From assembly GCA_008360955.1 (NCBI GenBank), contig LUCM01009988.1:1-64000 (forward strand): a stretch of 64,000 bases of DNA, written 5' to 3'. The notes beneath the pieces were generated by a model that was given only the letters and a program-made list of their open reading frames with translations, did not search any database and was not told the DNA's origin. Positions 37,078 to 47,930 of this stretch are shown piece after piece. Origin of the DNA: Fasciolopsis buskii (Eukaryota > Platyhelminthes > Trematoda > Plagiorchiida > Fasciolidae). Position numbers and translations under genes: made by a program. Numbering within the stretch: the stretch's first letter is position 1; every line of letters starts with the position of its first letter.

Positions 37078-37187
37078 TCAGAGGCATGCCATCAAACAAT
37101 GCTGTTGTAGTCAATGCGACGGTATGCTTTACTTTGCGTTTGAATGGTAACCGTTGCTTTCGGGTGACAAGTGAACAAACTGATGTG
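37078..37187 (-). CDS. FN3-like domain, first part
   Basis: This open segment encodes TSVCSLVTRKQRLPFKRK and VKHTVALTTTALFDGMPL, matching the B, C and C' strands of an FN3 fold that continues at 37052. It ends at CTGA|GTGAGG in phase 1. The 5' edge was put at the acceptor-like aaaactgacag, giving phase 1, but gaaag at about 37150 is another choice, so the link to the Ig exon at 39582-39824 is not proven. Confidence 0.5.
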
Positions 37188-37568
37188 TCTGTCAGTTTTA
37201 ATATTTTTTCTAGACTGCGACAAGAACTCTCATTCTTTTTTCCATCCGATTGTGAAAAAGGTAAATGACGCTCACGTGCAGACACCACACCAAACACACG
37301 TGCACAATTACTTTAAGCTTGTACGCAACGTAATGATAGTGGTCCGGCCAAAATGGAAATTTATTGATTTCAATTGTTAGTGCAGAGCAACAACAACAAA
37401 CAGAGAGGGTAATCGACCAGTCAGAAGTAGTCACCCGAAGAAGCAAATAAGACTATGTCAAAAGCACTTCCCAACAGTGAAAGACCGTGGTATCAGCAAA
37501 TAGGTAAAGCAGAGCCAGAATGCAGATCAACAGAAAGACTACCACAGGAGCGAACCGCAGTTCCATTA

Positions 37569-38082
37569 GTCACTCCGGACAATGGGAGCCATTCAGCCAG
37601 AAGGAGTCCAAAAAGAACGAAAACAAGTGTTCAGTACACGGTTGAGCCGGCCTCTTAATAATCAGCTAATCAAAGCATGCACAGCCCTAACTTCAATGAG
37701 AAACAAACCTACCAAAGGTCTTCATGAAGTTATTCATCATGTGACATCAACGCTCAACTCATCACTAAGAAATCACGGGAGCACTGTACAGTTGCTTCAA
37801 TTTTGTAATGAAGAATCATCAGTAGTGTACATCTACCGGTACTATGATTTTGAATAGAACGCCTTAACCATCGTGCTACCGGGCAGGTACTCAACGATTT
37901 GCTGAACTTCACGGGGTCTTGTTGCACGTACCCATTACCGACTTGCTCGGCCACTGGCCGCTACCACAAATAGTCGTATCCTACTGATAGGCGACTTTTG
38001 TGCAGGTAGCCTGAGTACGACGATGGCTTTGGAAATGGCCTACAGAGCTTGGTTGCTTGGTCTGGGTTAGTGGTAGGAGATT
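37569..38082. repeat. Dispersed repeat, copy A (about 510 bp)
   Basis: The stretch from gtcactccggacaatgggag to ggttagtggtaggagatt matches copy B at 50934-51447 along its length, with near identity over aatgagaaacaaacctacca and the following 100 bases. Copy A lacks the tRNA-like block that copy B keeps. Both lie in direct orientation in introns. Probably a SINE or retroposon. Confidence 0.8.
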
Positions 38083-38087
38083 AAATC

Positions 38088-38213
38088 TTTTCATGAAATA
38101 ATTCACCATGTGATACCATCGCTCAACTCATCATTGAGAAACCATGGAAGCACTGTACGGCTGTTTCATTCTTGTTGGGAATCATACCAGTTGACGTCAT
38201 CACCACGGCACAC
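38088..38213. repeat. Partial copy of the same dispersed repeat
   Basis: The text ttcaccatgtgataccatcg, ctcaactcatcattgagaaa and ggaagcactgtacggctg repeats the centre of copies A and B with about 20 percent change. It sits just beyond copy A. Confidence 0.65.
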
Positions 38214-38666
38214 ACACAAAGATACACACAGACAACTTAAGACCCGACGGCGTGTGGAAGTTTAATTAGTTATTTGATGTTAAAACTTGCCTTGAGAATG
38301 ACTACCTATGGTAGTCGAAGCGTCGGTGAATTAAATCTTCCAACAACGATGTGTAATTCACATTATATTGATCGAAATCAGTTATTCCCACTAAGGTATT
38401 TTAAAGTGCAGTTGCAGTTGTACGTTGATGGGCTGGACCAGACATAATAGAAAAGACTTGAACGTTTATCATTTTAACTGAAGCGAGAAAATTATTCTGC
38501 TTATTTTATTTTGGCTCGATTTGCAAGGCTACTGATGAAATGGTTCAGCGAATTTTGTGGATTAAATGGCGAGTTACTAACAGATGCATTTTAGCATCAA
38601 CAAAACAATCAGATCTCGGGACTGCATCATAACCACAGTCGACATCATAACTAACCTAATCGTAAT

Positions 38667-38795
38667 CATCAGTATTATTATTATAACCAGCATCATCATC
38701 ATCACCATCAACATCATCTTCATCATCATTATTAACATCAATCTTATCATCATCATCATCATCACACTCATCATCATCATCATCGTCACCATGTC
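38667..38795. repeat. Imperfect (CAT)n/(ATT)n tract
   Basis: About 130 bases of cat, atc and att triplets, giving artificial Ile/Met-rich open frames on both strands. Confidence 0.9.
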
Positions 38796-39244
38796 GTTTG
38801 AACTTTAATCAATAGGGAATCTTTTCGATAACCACGAAGCCAGGTATACTTTGGTGTTCAAGCGATATTCGATTTCGGACCTGCGTTTGGATCTGGATTT
38901 TTCTGAATCTTTTATGAACCCGCTCTCTAATAAACAGTCTGAAAACAGTTTACTTGTGTTCAGTCAAATTTTCTTCTGCCAGAATCACAAAAAACATAGC
39001 ATTGATGGGACTCCTGTTTGGTTTTTCATGGTAAGATCAAATGGTCTGCCACTAAGGCAAATCAGATTATGAATTTAAAGAGAGATGTGATAAACACATC
39101 ATGTCAATAATTGATTTATCCTCATTTTACAATTGCAAAACGCAGTAAGGTTGGAAAGGTCGATGGAAGTACGCTCCCTGTAGTGGTACGGATGGGTGTT
39201 GGATGAAATTTTCTCACAGCTCCGTAAATACATAAAAGCAGGCG

Positions 39245-39366
39245 TACATACATACATACATACATACATACATACATACATACATACATACATACATACA
39301 TACATACATAAATACATACATACATACATACATACATACATACATAAATACATACATACATACATG
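39245..39366. repeat. (CATA)n microsatellite, 120 bp
   Basis: About 30 units of CATA with a few AATA variants. It produces long artificial Tyr/Val/Cys/Met and His/Thr/Tyr/Ile frames. Confidence 0.95.
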
Positions 39367-39581
39367 CAGACCTATGGACGAAAACTAAATATGTGAGAAC
39401 CGGATGTGATGGAATTGGTAAGTCACCAATATGCTTGTCACAATTGTTGACGTATAGACATCACTACGGTCAGAACAAAGGAGACCAAAAAAGAGGATGA
39501 AAAAGCTGTTGCTACAAAGCAGATGATCTGGGGGCATTAGACATCAATTTTAGTGATTTCTCCGGTCCGCGATAATGAAAC

Positions 39582-39824
39582 CGGTAAGCAATGCGGGGAG
39601 TATTTTTTCCCTATAGCATTGCACAAGTTTGAACGATTTTTTGCTGAAAGCTTATATGCTTTTGAAGCATTCAGGTCCGTTTCATGAAATTCTAGAACAG
39701 TCAAGTATTTAATTCTGTCTCCCGTCTCAAATATTCGCGGTACCCTATTCTGGGTTTTAAATTTTCCGCGCACCAGCCGTGTTTGGATTACATGGATAGC
39801 GTGCTCGCGTTCTTGGAATTGGGT
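39582..39824 (-). CDS. Second half of Ig-like (I-set) domain
   Basis: The exon starts in phase 0 after a strong acceptor (aaggatttagttttcag). It lies in the longest open frame of the window (161 codons). IKYLTVLEFHETDLNASKAY, then KLSAKNRSN, is close to the I-set E-F signature (Leu-x-x, acidic residue, then Tyr-x-Leu-x-Ala-x-Asn). A G strand follows (KKYSPHCLP). The 3' edge is set at CCG|GTTTCA, which is weak; the frame runs on to a stop at 39537. Together with 45389-45466 and 41523-41578 it would make one complete Ig domain. Confidence 0.6.
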
Positions 39825-41522
39825 CTGAAAACTAAATCCTTGGAAGAGCATAAACAACGACCGATAATGCCCAATAATATCAATGAAAAATAATTTCTTA
39901 TAACTGGGGCTCTTCCTTAGTAACCAAGCGAAATTTAAAAAAATGTTTACCCGATTTCCAGATCGGAAAATTTTGGCGTCACGCGGAATGAAACTTATTC
40001 TATCATTAAGACACATTCGCACGTGTCGGTAAGCGTGTTTGCATGCTTTCGCGTCACGAATTTGGAAAATCCGGGCGGGGACATTTTTGGGTACGTGTGA
40101 AACTGGGACAAAAAAGCCATGTGCACAGATTTGGCGGAGCTATACGCCGCATGATCAAACGAACCCAACGCGCTGCTGGGACCGGAAACAGGCCTGTATG
40201 TTGATGAATCATAAAGCTGTGCGTAGGATTTCTGAGTAGAATACGCTTTCATATTTTACTTCGAAACTGTGCAACAACTACTTGGCTCCCCTGTCGCAAA
40301 ATGCGATTACCGTGAGCGTGTTTGGACAGTACCGGACAAAGAACATCCAAGAACCACGAAGGTAATAACACAAATGTTTGTCTAAGATGCATCAATTTTA
40401 AGCACAGCCAGAACAGGGATTCGTTATGCCAAATAAATTCCACAACCTTATTAGTTGATCTAACATTAGTTCACAGTGGACGGCCGGTCTTCGAATGCGA
40501 CACTGCCATGCAGTTAGGCGGATCAAATTCTCGCCCAGCCAATCGTCTCCTCAGGGTCTGCGAAGCCAAGGAGGTGGCGACATCGATGAAGCTAGTAGCA
40601 GCCAAAGTTAATCGGCGGCCGTGACTGATGAATATTCAACAAAGAAAACCGGTTACTATATCATAGAATGTAGGTCACATTTCCCGAGTGGACTTTAACC
40701 CACAATTTCTGCAAACCGTAATCTGACATCCACCGGTATGAGAAACGAACATATTTGCTGGTTTGCTGTTGAATTCTCAAATCACTCACTTATCTTGCTT
40801 TATGTTTGTTTGTCTGCAAATCCAATAGACATGATATTTTTTCACTTCGCTGGGTTTTACAGCTTTGGCAAAATATTCCCACCCCACTTGATCCGAGGCT
40901 GAACTGTAGTGTTTATAAGAACAACCGTTGTGTTTTAATGTGTAAAACCTGCATCTTTCGGAAATTATTACCGTTGTATTTTGAGAGTCTGCTTAAACTT
41001 ACGCAGCAAAACAAACCGGTACAGAGTGGTGGAAAGACCAATAAAACTGTTTGGAAAACCCGAAAACTTCAGTGGCTTGGGTCGACACACCGGAATTTCC
41101 GGGATTCTCCAATCAACCTGTCTTTAATCTCTTATAAATATACGAATGACTGTCACATTTTCCGCTTTAGTCGACACTTCATTGGGTTGCACAGAACAGG
41201 CTTTTAAGCGGAGAAGTAGATTTTTAGTTAGGCGGTTAACCATAAAATCGAAACTGAATTATCTGGGCGAGTTAAATATGGATATAATTCTGGGTAACTC
41301 TGATTGTTGCAGCATGTTAAGGGTTATATGTTGCCCATATGGGAGTAGATTCAAATATCAAAATGTCACTGTTGAGGAACCGAATGCCAGTTTATCCTCG
41401 GCGTCTTACTGTGCATGCTACGTTATATGTTCTCTGTCACCACCTCACCACCAATCGCCGAACCAGCCAAGGTGTGCAGATGTTCATAGAAAATTTTAAT
41501 CGGCAAAGCCGGTGGCTATAAC

Positions 41523-41578
41523 GAATTGTTCCCAGTGGTTCCTAAGAGCTTGCATGGGCATCTTTTCGGTTTCATTGG
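41523..41578 (-). CDS. Possible small Ig exon carrying the core Trp
   Basis: The 56-bp segment is phase 1 to 0 and encodes NETEKMPMQALRNHWEQF. It would supply the C strand Trp 17 residues after the Cys of 45389-45466 and lead into 39582-39824, all in phase. The acceptor is attagatataccag. The donor (TTC|GTTATA) is poor. The frame upstream is open for more than 100 codons without recognisable content. Inference from phase and spacing only. Confidence 0.35.
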
Positions 41579-43962
41579 CTGGTATATCTAATGCATGTCT
41601 AAAATGCGGGGGAAAAATCCCGACATTTGGAACAGGCCAATAAAGGGCGGATCCCCAAAAATGAAGTATTATCCCTACCCCGCATGTCAGTATTGCCAAG
41701 ACATTTCGAAAAACAATGTCCTTATGTAGTTGCGACTGAGAGCTGTGATGGCAGCAGATGTCAGTTTTTCTGCCACTCTTCAATTTCCAAACTAAATGGA
41801 GCAGCTCGTTTAGCCTATTCAAAAGCTTCGGCTTTGGACAAAACGTGCAGGTCGGTATTTTTAGACTACAGAAGTGATTCCGGCAGTCTGAAGTGATCAG
41901 CATTCCTTCACTTACTCTCCGCAATTGGTTTTAACTCAAATAACTGCGGGTGAATCCGTTTCTACTTCACAAACAGACAACATCTCAAGTTAACTCGTGA
42001 CAAGAAATCTTTTCTCCTTTCCATCAAGCCTGGTATTATTTCACTTTTTTTCTTCTGTTCACCTTTGTTTGCTGCAAACTTGCTGATCACGTAGTCTTGG
42101 GACGGAACACACAATCCTGAGGAGGCCATCGAAATTCGAAGAAAATCAAAAGACCATGTCACTTGGTTACCCTAACGGTGCCTTTCAAAAATGCACATCA
42201 ATATCGCATACTTGAATTTTTCTTAATCCCTGAAGAACCGAACAATTCCTGGTATTTTTACCCTACAAACAATGAATGTTATATGAGTGCAACCAATGGT
42301 GCTCTAATACCACACAGCCTGTCATGGATCGTGGACGTTCAAGGAGTAAATTGTAAATTTAGCTAACTATCCTACTGCTTCTTCCGATTAAAGCTACTTT
42401 CGAACCTGATGCACTAAATTTCCAATGGCCAATTTTATAAATTCTCCGTCTGTGATTCTGCTGTTCTCCTGTTATTTACCAGGTCCGTTGAAAATGACTT
42501 TTTACTTGTTAATAACAATCGATGATGTAAATCTCCAAATCCATTGCCTCATGTTCGGAACTACTTACAGACACCGCTGCGACAGACATCTTGATGGACT
42601 AAAAAATTTTGCTCTCGAAGTAATCTAAAGCTGCCGTGAGTGCTTGCACAGTAAATTTGTAACTTAGGTATATACACCCACAAGCTCAAAGTTCAGACAC
42701 GTCTCTTCTCAATTTTCTGCTTACTAGAGCGGTCTGTTTTACCATATCATGTTCATTCGCCCGGTGATTTGTCGAAATCATCTGTAAAACCAAGAAAATG
42801 TTCACACAGCTGGGCATGTGTTTTTCTTCAATCAAAGTTTCACTTCTAATTTGTTCCTATTGTGATTTCAAATTCACGGATGAGGCATGACATTTCATTC
42901 ATCCGGGCAGACCAAGGTAATACTACTTCGAACTGAGGTTGAGTTGACAAAGCAGCAAGTAGGCTTGAAATCATTCGGAAATAAGTCGAGGTTTATCACT
43001 AGCTAGAATGAGGTCCTTCAAAAAAATGCTCAGTTAGCAAACCCCGAGCTTAATTTCCTCTGGTCCAGTAATCACTACGGGCCCGGACGAACTCGAAACC
43101 GCTCACGTGTTTGTTTTACTGGCTGACTTGGCTTTTGTCAAGTGGTGAATACGATTGCACGTGTCTAACATCACAATCAGAGGAATTCGTACGAGCGCGA
43201 ATGTACGCCAAAATTTGATCGGCATAATTTAATTAACCAGCTTGTGATCAATCAGCATAAACTTTCAAGACCACGAAACACCAATCCCGATGGCTTCATT
43301 TTCAAGTTAGCCAACCTAAAAAAAGTTTTGTTTGGCTGTTAATGCACTATTCATGTGTAAAGGTTATACATTTCCCATAATTCTGTCATCCTGCCTCACA
43401 AAACTGAGAACTGCGAACTACGAAGTTAAGCGGTATAGCTTCATTACCGAGAGCTATTAATTAGTAAGATTTCGATTTCTTCATTAGCCACACAATAAGT
43501 TGTATTAGTTCTGATAGATAACATTGACCTGACCAAAATTGCCAACTAGGGAGTGAAAAAAGTTTTAGATATTTGGGTCTAAACCTAAAAACGGTTTGGT
43601 GTTACCATTGCGATTCTTTCCAGTCCGTCTCGTGGCGTTCTTTTCACTGATATGTTGCATTGTTCTTTTGACCACTCGCCATGGACAGATATGTGGTTCA
43701 TTGAGTCAGATGATTAAAATACAATAACCTACGGTCAGGTAGCAGGAAAAATGCAGCCAGAACGTACTTTCGAATGAATAGTGACTAACGCACTCAGATG
43801 ACTTTTGTCGCTATCCGGCTGATCGTCAACCACCAAGAATATCATCGAGATATCCGTGGCTAAAACAAAGTAAACCAAAGTTGAACAGCTAGTTAACCAT
43901 CATCAAATTTAACACGATAAACTTTGGTATGCGTATATACATTTGTGTAAGGATAATTGCAA

Positions 43963-43979
43963 CATATATATATATATAA
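43963..43979. repeat. (TA)n microsatellite
   Basis: Eight TA units in the intron upstream of 41578. Confidence 0.9.
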
Positions 43980-44104
43980 TACATCGGCTTGAAAACAATC
44001 ATGGTACTAAGGCAACAACTCGTCGATGGAACTTCATAGAAAGTTGAAAAAAATAAAGGGGAGGAGATAATAAACCATAACAAACCAACTGCATTTTTGT
44101 GATT

Positions 44105-44630
44105 TCAACGTATACATTTTGTTTCTTTGTAGGTTTTCGGATTATTTTTAAGAGCGATGAGTTCTACGAACGGACCACGCACCATTCGCGTCACCAACAT
44201 CGGTTCTGAGCCACATTCTTCAGCGTCTCCAACGGACAGTAGTCCTAATCTCTGGGGCCCCAACCAGAAAGAGTTGGAGGCTATATCCGAAAATAACCTC
44301 TTCAAACCTCTACGACAATTCATGGCCTGACCACGACATCGCTTCTTTCAGCCCAGGACGCCCGAAAAGAGTAATTAACGGTAGACGTTGGGCAGACATA
44401 CACAATAATTGTCGAGGACGCCGAAGTCGATATGGAACGATTACCTCAGTCAGAGATCGACTGTCTGCACCCAACATACAACGACGCACCTGGTCAGTGC
44501 CCACTCGACGAACCCGCCAGACACCAACACTGCCTTGTAGATTTCGGTGGTTGAACACAGAAAGTCGCAGGGCATCCTTAACACGGATAGGCCAGGTCTC
44601 ACAAACAGTAAATTAGTAAGCATAGATGAA
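44105..44630 (-). pseudogene. LINE C-terminal region fragment, frameshifted
   Basis: The minus strand reads TVCETWPIRVKDALRLSVFN, then RRCMLGADSRSLTEVI and QRLPLITLFGRPGL, the conserved region after the reverse transcriptase in fluke CR1/RTE-like LINEs. The frame breaks at a TAG near 44310 and carries on in another frame as RRGLKRLFSDIASN and on to a TGA near 44105. It is G+C-richer than the surrounding intron. It lies 3 kb from the palm fragment at 47640-47930 with gene exons between, so the two are separate insertions. Confidence 0.7.
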
Positions 44631-44665
44631 GTTAATTTTATCGTTCTAATATTGACCATTCTGGT

Positions 44666-44909
44666 TCAGCAGGCATTCTGTTGATTAATTCTGCAACGAA
44701 ATGGTCGAAATGAAAGTAAACTGAATTCGGGGACTTTTGAGATTAAATCTACTTGATAAATCACCGTTCGGTGTGGATCCATTTTTGTCAACTCGTGTTT
44801 GTTCACGTTCTTATCCGTATTTTCCTCCAAGAGGTTATTGTTAAGTGAAACTAACATGTGACTGCCAGCGCTCGAAAACCAAACCAAGCTCACCGAGGGT
44901 GCAACAGAC
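44666..44909 (-). other. Ig-half-like open segment, not placed in the chain
   Basis: After a good acceptor (aacgctttgattactag) the frame reads SVSLVWFSSAGSH, later HRTVIYQVDLISK and FRPFRCRINQQN, then TGA. This resembles the second half of an Ig domain with C-strand Trp, E strand and F-strand Cys. It would need phase 2 at its start, while the upstream exon ends in phase 1, and no donor precedes the stop. It may be a dead or alternative copy of the Ig half encoded at 41578-39582, or a chance frame. Confidence 0.35.
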
Positions 44910-45388
44910 CTAGTAATCAAAGCGTTCCAAGTATACGTACGCATAGATCTGAGCCTGTCACACTACTCCACATGCGGAACTGATAACTAATAGTTAGTGA
45001 CTAATGTGCCTAACTAAGTTCTGACATGCTAGAACGGACAAAGACACAGGAAATGGGCCAACTAGATTTGACAGCCCCCTATCCCAGTTTTGTGAGTGTT
45101 TCGGAACGATATCAGTCGGCTGCACGAGAAAATAAGATATCTCCAGGAACGAGTGACCTATTCGAGACAAACAATTCAACTTTAAATCAAAGACTGTCTA
45201 CAAATCTGTGCTGCTAGTTTACAACGTTGTGGCGCAAAACCGGAACAGTCATTTTGTCCGACACGTCCGAACATCGTTAGACCATGTATGTTTGTTCGTC
45301 CCAGCATGATGAGACCACATTAACAGGAATAAACACAGAAGTTTCAGGTTGATCAAATAAAGTGTGTATGTCTCCGTGTAATAGGTAC

Positions 45389-45466
45389 CTTGACAATCGA
45401 TAGGAAAGCCATGTTTTTTGCCCTTTGACAAGACGGAAAGTGATGTTGGAACAGTTAGTCTGAACA
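45389..45466 (-). CDS. First strands of Ig-like domain, small exon
   Basis: The exon is 78 bp, phase 1 to 1, acceptor cattcgcaacccatacag, donor AAG|GTACCT. It encodes FRLTVPTSLSVLSKGKKHGF followed by PIDCQ. Strand A, a Pro, strand A', the Gly turn and strand B ending in Cys follow the Ig order exactly. It directly follows the Ig-type exon at 46552-46752, a Met codon forming across the junction. Confidence 0.6.
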
Positions 45467-46551
45467 CTGTATGGGTTGCGAATGTTTCCGTTAAAAACAC
45501 TTGCATGGACATGCGCAAAGAGACTAAGTTCTTTAATCGATCGTGGATTTGTTTTGTTTTTTGGATTAAAAACATAAACGTCACTTTAGACATCATATAA
45601 TAAATCGTTTAGGAGGTTGTTCGATTCAAGATGGTTGACCGAAATGCGAATTTTGAACGACTTTCAAATCAAGATGGTTTGTTCAGTCTCAGCTGAGAAT
45701 GACCTGGTAGATGATTTATCATCTTCATCAAATGGTTTACGTTTCACAAATTATCACATAGAACGGTGGAATCACTGCACAGCTATTACGCTTCTGTTTC
45801 GAGCAGTACCCCAATACTCAAAACTGTTGGATAACCAATGTCCACCCAATTGTTTGCGTTATCTTCACGTGGAGAATTCGTACATCCCTTGAAGGTCGAC
45901 CAACTAATAAGTGAAGTTTGGCTGCAAAGACCGGTATAATAAAATGCAGTATACCTGGTTAACAAACCGCTGAAAGTCATTCCGATTGGCCTAATGGCCG
46001 CATTTTTCCACCCGTAGTCATTAGTTCAGGTATATGCGCATCCGGTTGCGGTGCGATGGAAATACATTGCAGGTGGTTACTTAAAACGGTGAAACATCTG
46101 TAAAATATACGCACAAATTTTTAACCGAGCTTAATGCACTAAAATAATGGGCGTCAAAAACAAACTGAGACTGTCAAACACTATAATTGGCTAAGCTTGG
46201 CGCACAGTTATTAGTAGTATTTTCATCTAGAGTGGAACGAGCCAGCAACAAAAGATCGGATCCGGATTACGTGATCTCATCCGGATGACACATTCACTGA
46301 GTGATAACAGAAATTCACTGCGGCATTCGAAACAAATGAATAAATAATGAAATGTAATTCCCCGAAAGAGAGAAATAGATTTTGTGGCCAAATGACTGAG
46401 AAAGAATTGTTGTCAGCCTCCATCTTTATTTCAGTGTGAACCCCTTACACTTGACATGACCTTGAAAATGCCACTGTCCGGAAAAACAACCACGGAGCAG
46501 ACAAATCTTCGTATCTAGCAAGTAAAATGGTTATTTCGAATAAAAACTCAC

Positions 46552-46752
46552 TGTCAACTTCACTCTGGAGATTGTTAGACATTCCAGGTGCAACGGCCAA
46601 CTGCTTGTCCTCGGTTTCGCCTTCAGTTTTGACGAAGATAGCGTACTGGTCTGACGATGAAGGATCTTGTATTTTGAACTTCACAGCGCATCCTCGATCG
46701 GTACGTCTGACGACCGCCTTGTCTGGTCCGTATTCCACTTGACATTCAGTAC
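46552..46752 (-). CDS. Ig-like (I-set type) domain exon
   Basis: The exon is 201 bp, phase 1 to 1, acceptor tcgaacgttcttaattggcag, donor GACA|GTGAGT. Residues ECQVEYGPDKAVVRRTDRGC, AVKFKIQDPSSSDQYAIFVK and DKQLAVAP give the C' to G strands of an I-set Ig: hydrophobic E strand, Ser-Asp-x-Tyr, then a G strand. The F strand has no Cys (YAIFV), unlike the Ig domains nearer the C terminus. The first half is likely at 55201-55315. Confidence 0.8.
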
Positions 46753-47639
46753 CTGCCAATTAAGAACGTTCGAAACAGTTTTCTAAAATCTTTCTACAAA
46801 ACCGCATATAATGTAGAGGTGAACACAGGTAACGATTGTTGACTTATTGCCGTTAAATTTTATTTTTCACAACAGGAAATTGGTGACCACCACAGTTGAG
46901 CGTCAGTGGTTTCACTTGGATTAGTTATGGAAAGACAGAAAACTGCGTTCAAGTAAGGCCTACTGCCAAGCGGTTTTTGAATCGCTAAGATGTTAATCGC
47001 TAGACCTCTACCGGTTTTATGATTCCATCCATGAATTTTGTGCAAAGTGATTATTCATTCTTCACCGTTAATAGTGGCATGAGGAGTAGTATTTCCATTC
47101 ATGGACTTCGTCATTTTCTACGGAAGTGTAGGCATTTATTTGTGATCACTAGTGCTGGTTCGTGAATAATAATATTTACCTTTTTCGGAAAGTGCACGTT
47201 TTGTAAATGCAAAATTTATCTCCCAGTTTCTGCGGCTGGGTTTATGCAAATGCAAGCTGCATTTGTAATTTCACTCGTAAACTGCTCAGGCAAGTTTACT
47301 GAAAAGTTAAATGATGTCCAAGGGACTGAAATTCTGGTTATGAAATTTTCAACAATTTAGTTTAATGTTACTTCATTTTAAAGCAATAAAATAACCAATC
47401 ATCTATTTCTAATCCTGCCATTTGAATCTCGTTTGATCGAGAAGGCATTGGCAATTACGATTCAGGAATCATGCAGTCGATTGGTCCCCAGTAAGCTGAT
47501 CATTTTGTTCCGAAATTACAAAACATGCTTGTCACTGGTAGATCATAACAGTGTGATCAATGTCTGATCATCATCATCATCATCGTTCAGCGTTTCTATA
47601 AAAAGAGTGAATATCCGAGGGGAACAGGGGGTGGACAGA

Positions 47640-47930
47640 CTGTCTTCTAGTCTTGTAACAGCACTTCGCACTTTGATGATGCGAAGCATATGCCAAACCG
47701 AGCAACCGACCTCGAGAGTCTATCTAGTGCGCGTTGTGCATGGTCCTCCGATTCGACCAGGCACACGACGGCATCTGCGTAATCTAGATAGCACAGCTTC
47801 CCTCCAATTCCCAGTTCGATTCCCACATCTTGGAGATCTCCCAAAGCATCTTCCATCACCTCCTCCATGACGAAATTCACGGGCATCAAACTGAAGGAGG
47901 TATCCCATACTTTACTTTGGATGCGGAGGA
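47640..47930 (-). pseudogene. LINE reverse-transcriptase fragment, palm region
   Basis: The minus strand reads NFVMEEVMEDALGDLQDVG, GGKLCYLDYADAVVCLVE and HAQRALDRLSRSVARFG, then SKCEVLLQD before a stop. This is the order of the fluke-type non-LTR reverse-transcriptase palm: Phe-x-x-x-Met-Glu-x-Val, Tyr-Ala-Asp-Asp box, helix and Ser-Lys-Cys strand. The catalytic box reads Tyr-Ala-Asp-Ala, so one of the two catalytic Asp is lost. The segment before NFVMEE has lost the usual motif. It is a dead 5'- and 3'-truncated copy inside the intron between 55201 and 46752. Confidence 0.8.

Larger units (their letters stand above)
41579..45388. other. Intron with LINE relic
   Basis: Holds the LINE fragment at 44105-44630, the unplaced Ig-like half at 44666-44909 and (TA)n at 43963. 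42000-43900 shows nothing. Confidence 0.45.

Noticed and set aside
38577..38808. Met/Ile-rich frames on both strands, and Tyr/Val/Cys/Met frames near 39100-39400 and 57400-57500.
   Set aside because: They are translations of microsatellites.
39995..40252. Minus frame with TYRPVSGPSSALGSFDHAA.
   Set aside because: Protein-like but no domain, and flanking exons join without it.
40806..41896. Plus-strand frames with LVDTS and Cys clusters, considered as retroviral-type protease or gag relics.
   Set aside because: The match is a few residues, frames are short and broken, and no reverse transcriptase lies nearby on that strand.
44105..44320. 57-codon plus-strand frame starting MSSTNGPRTIRVTN.
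   Set aside because: It is the opposite strand of the LINE fragment, whose conserved motifs read on the minus strand.
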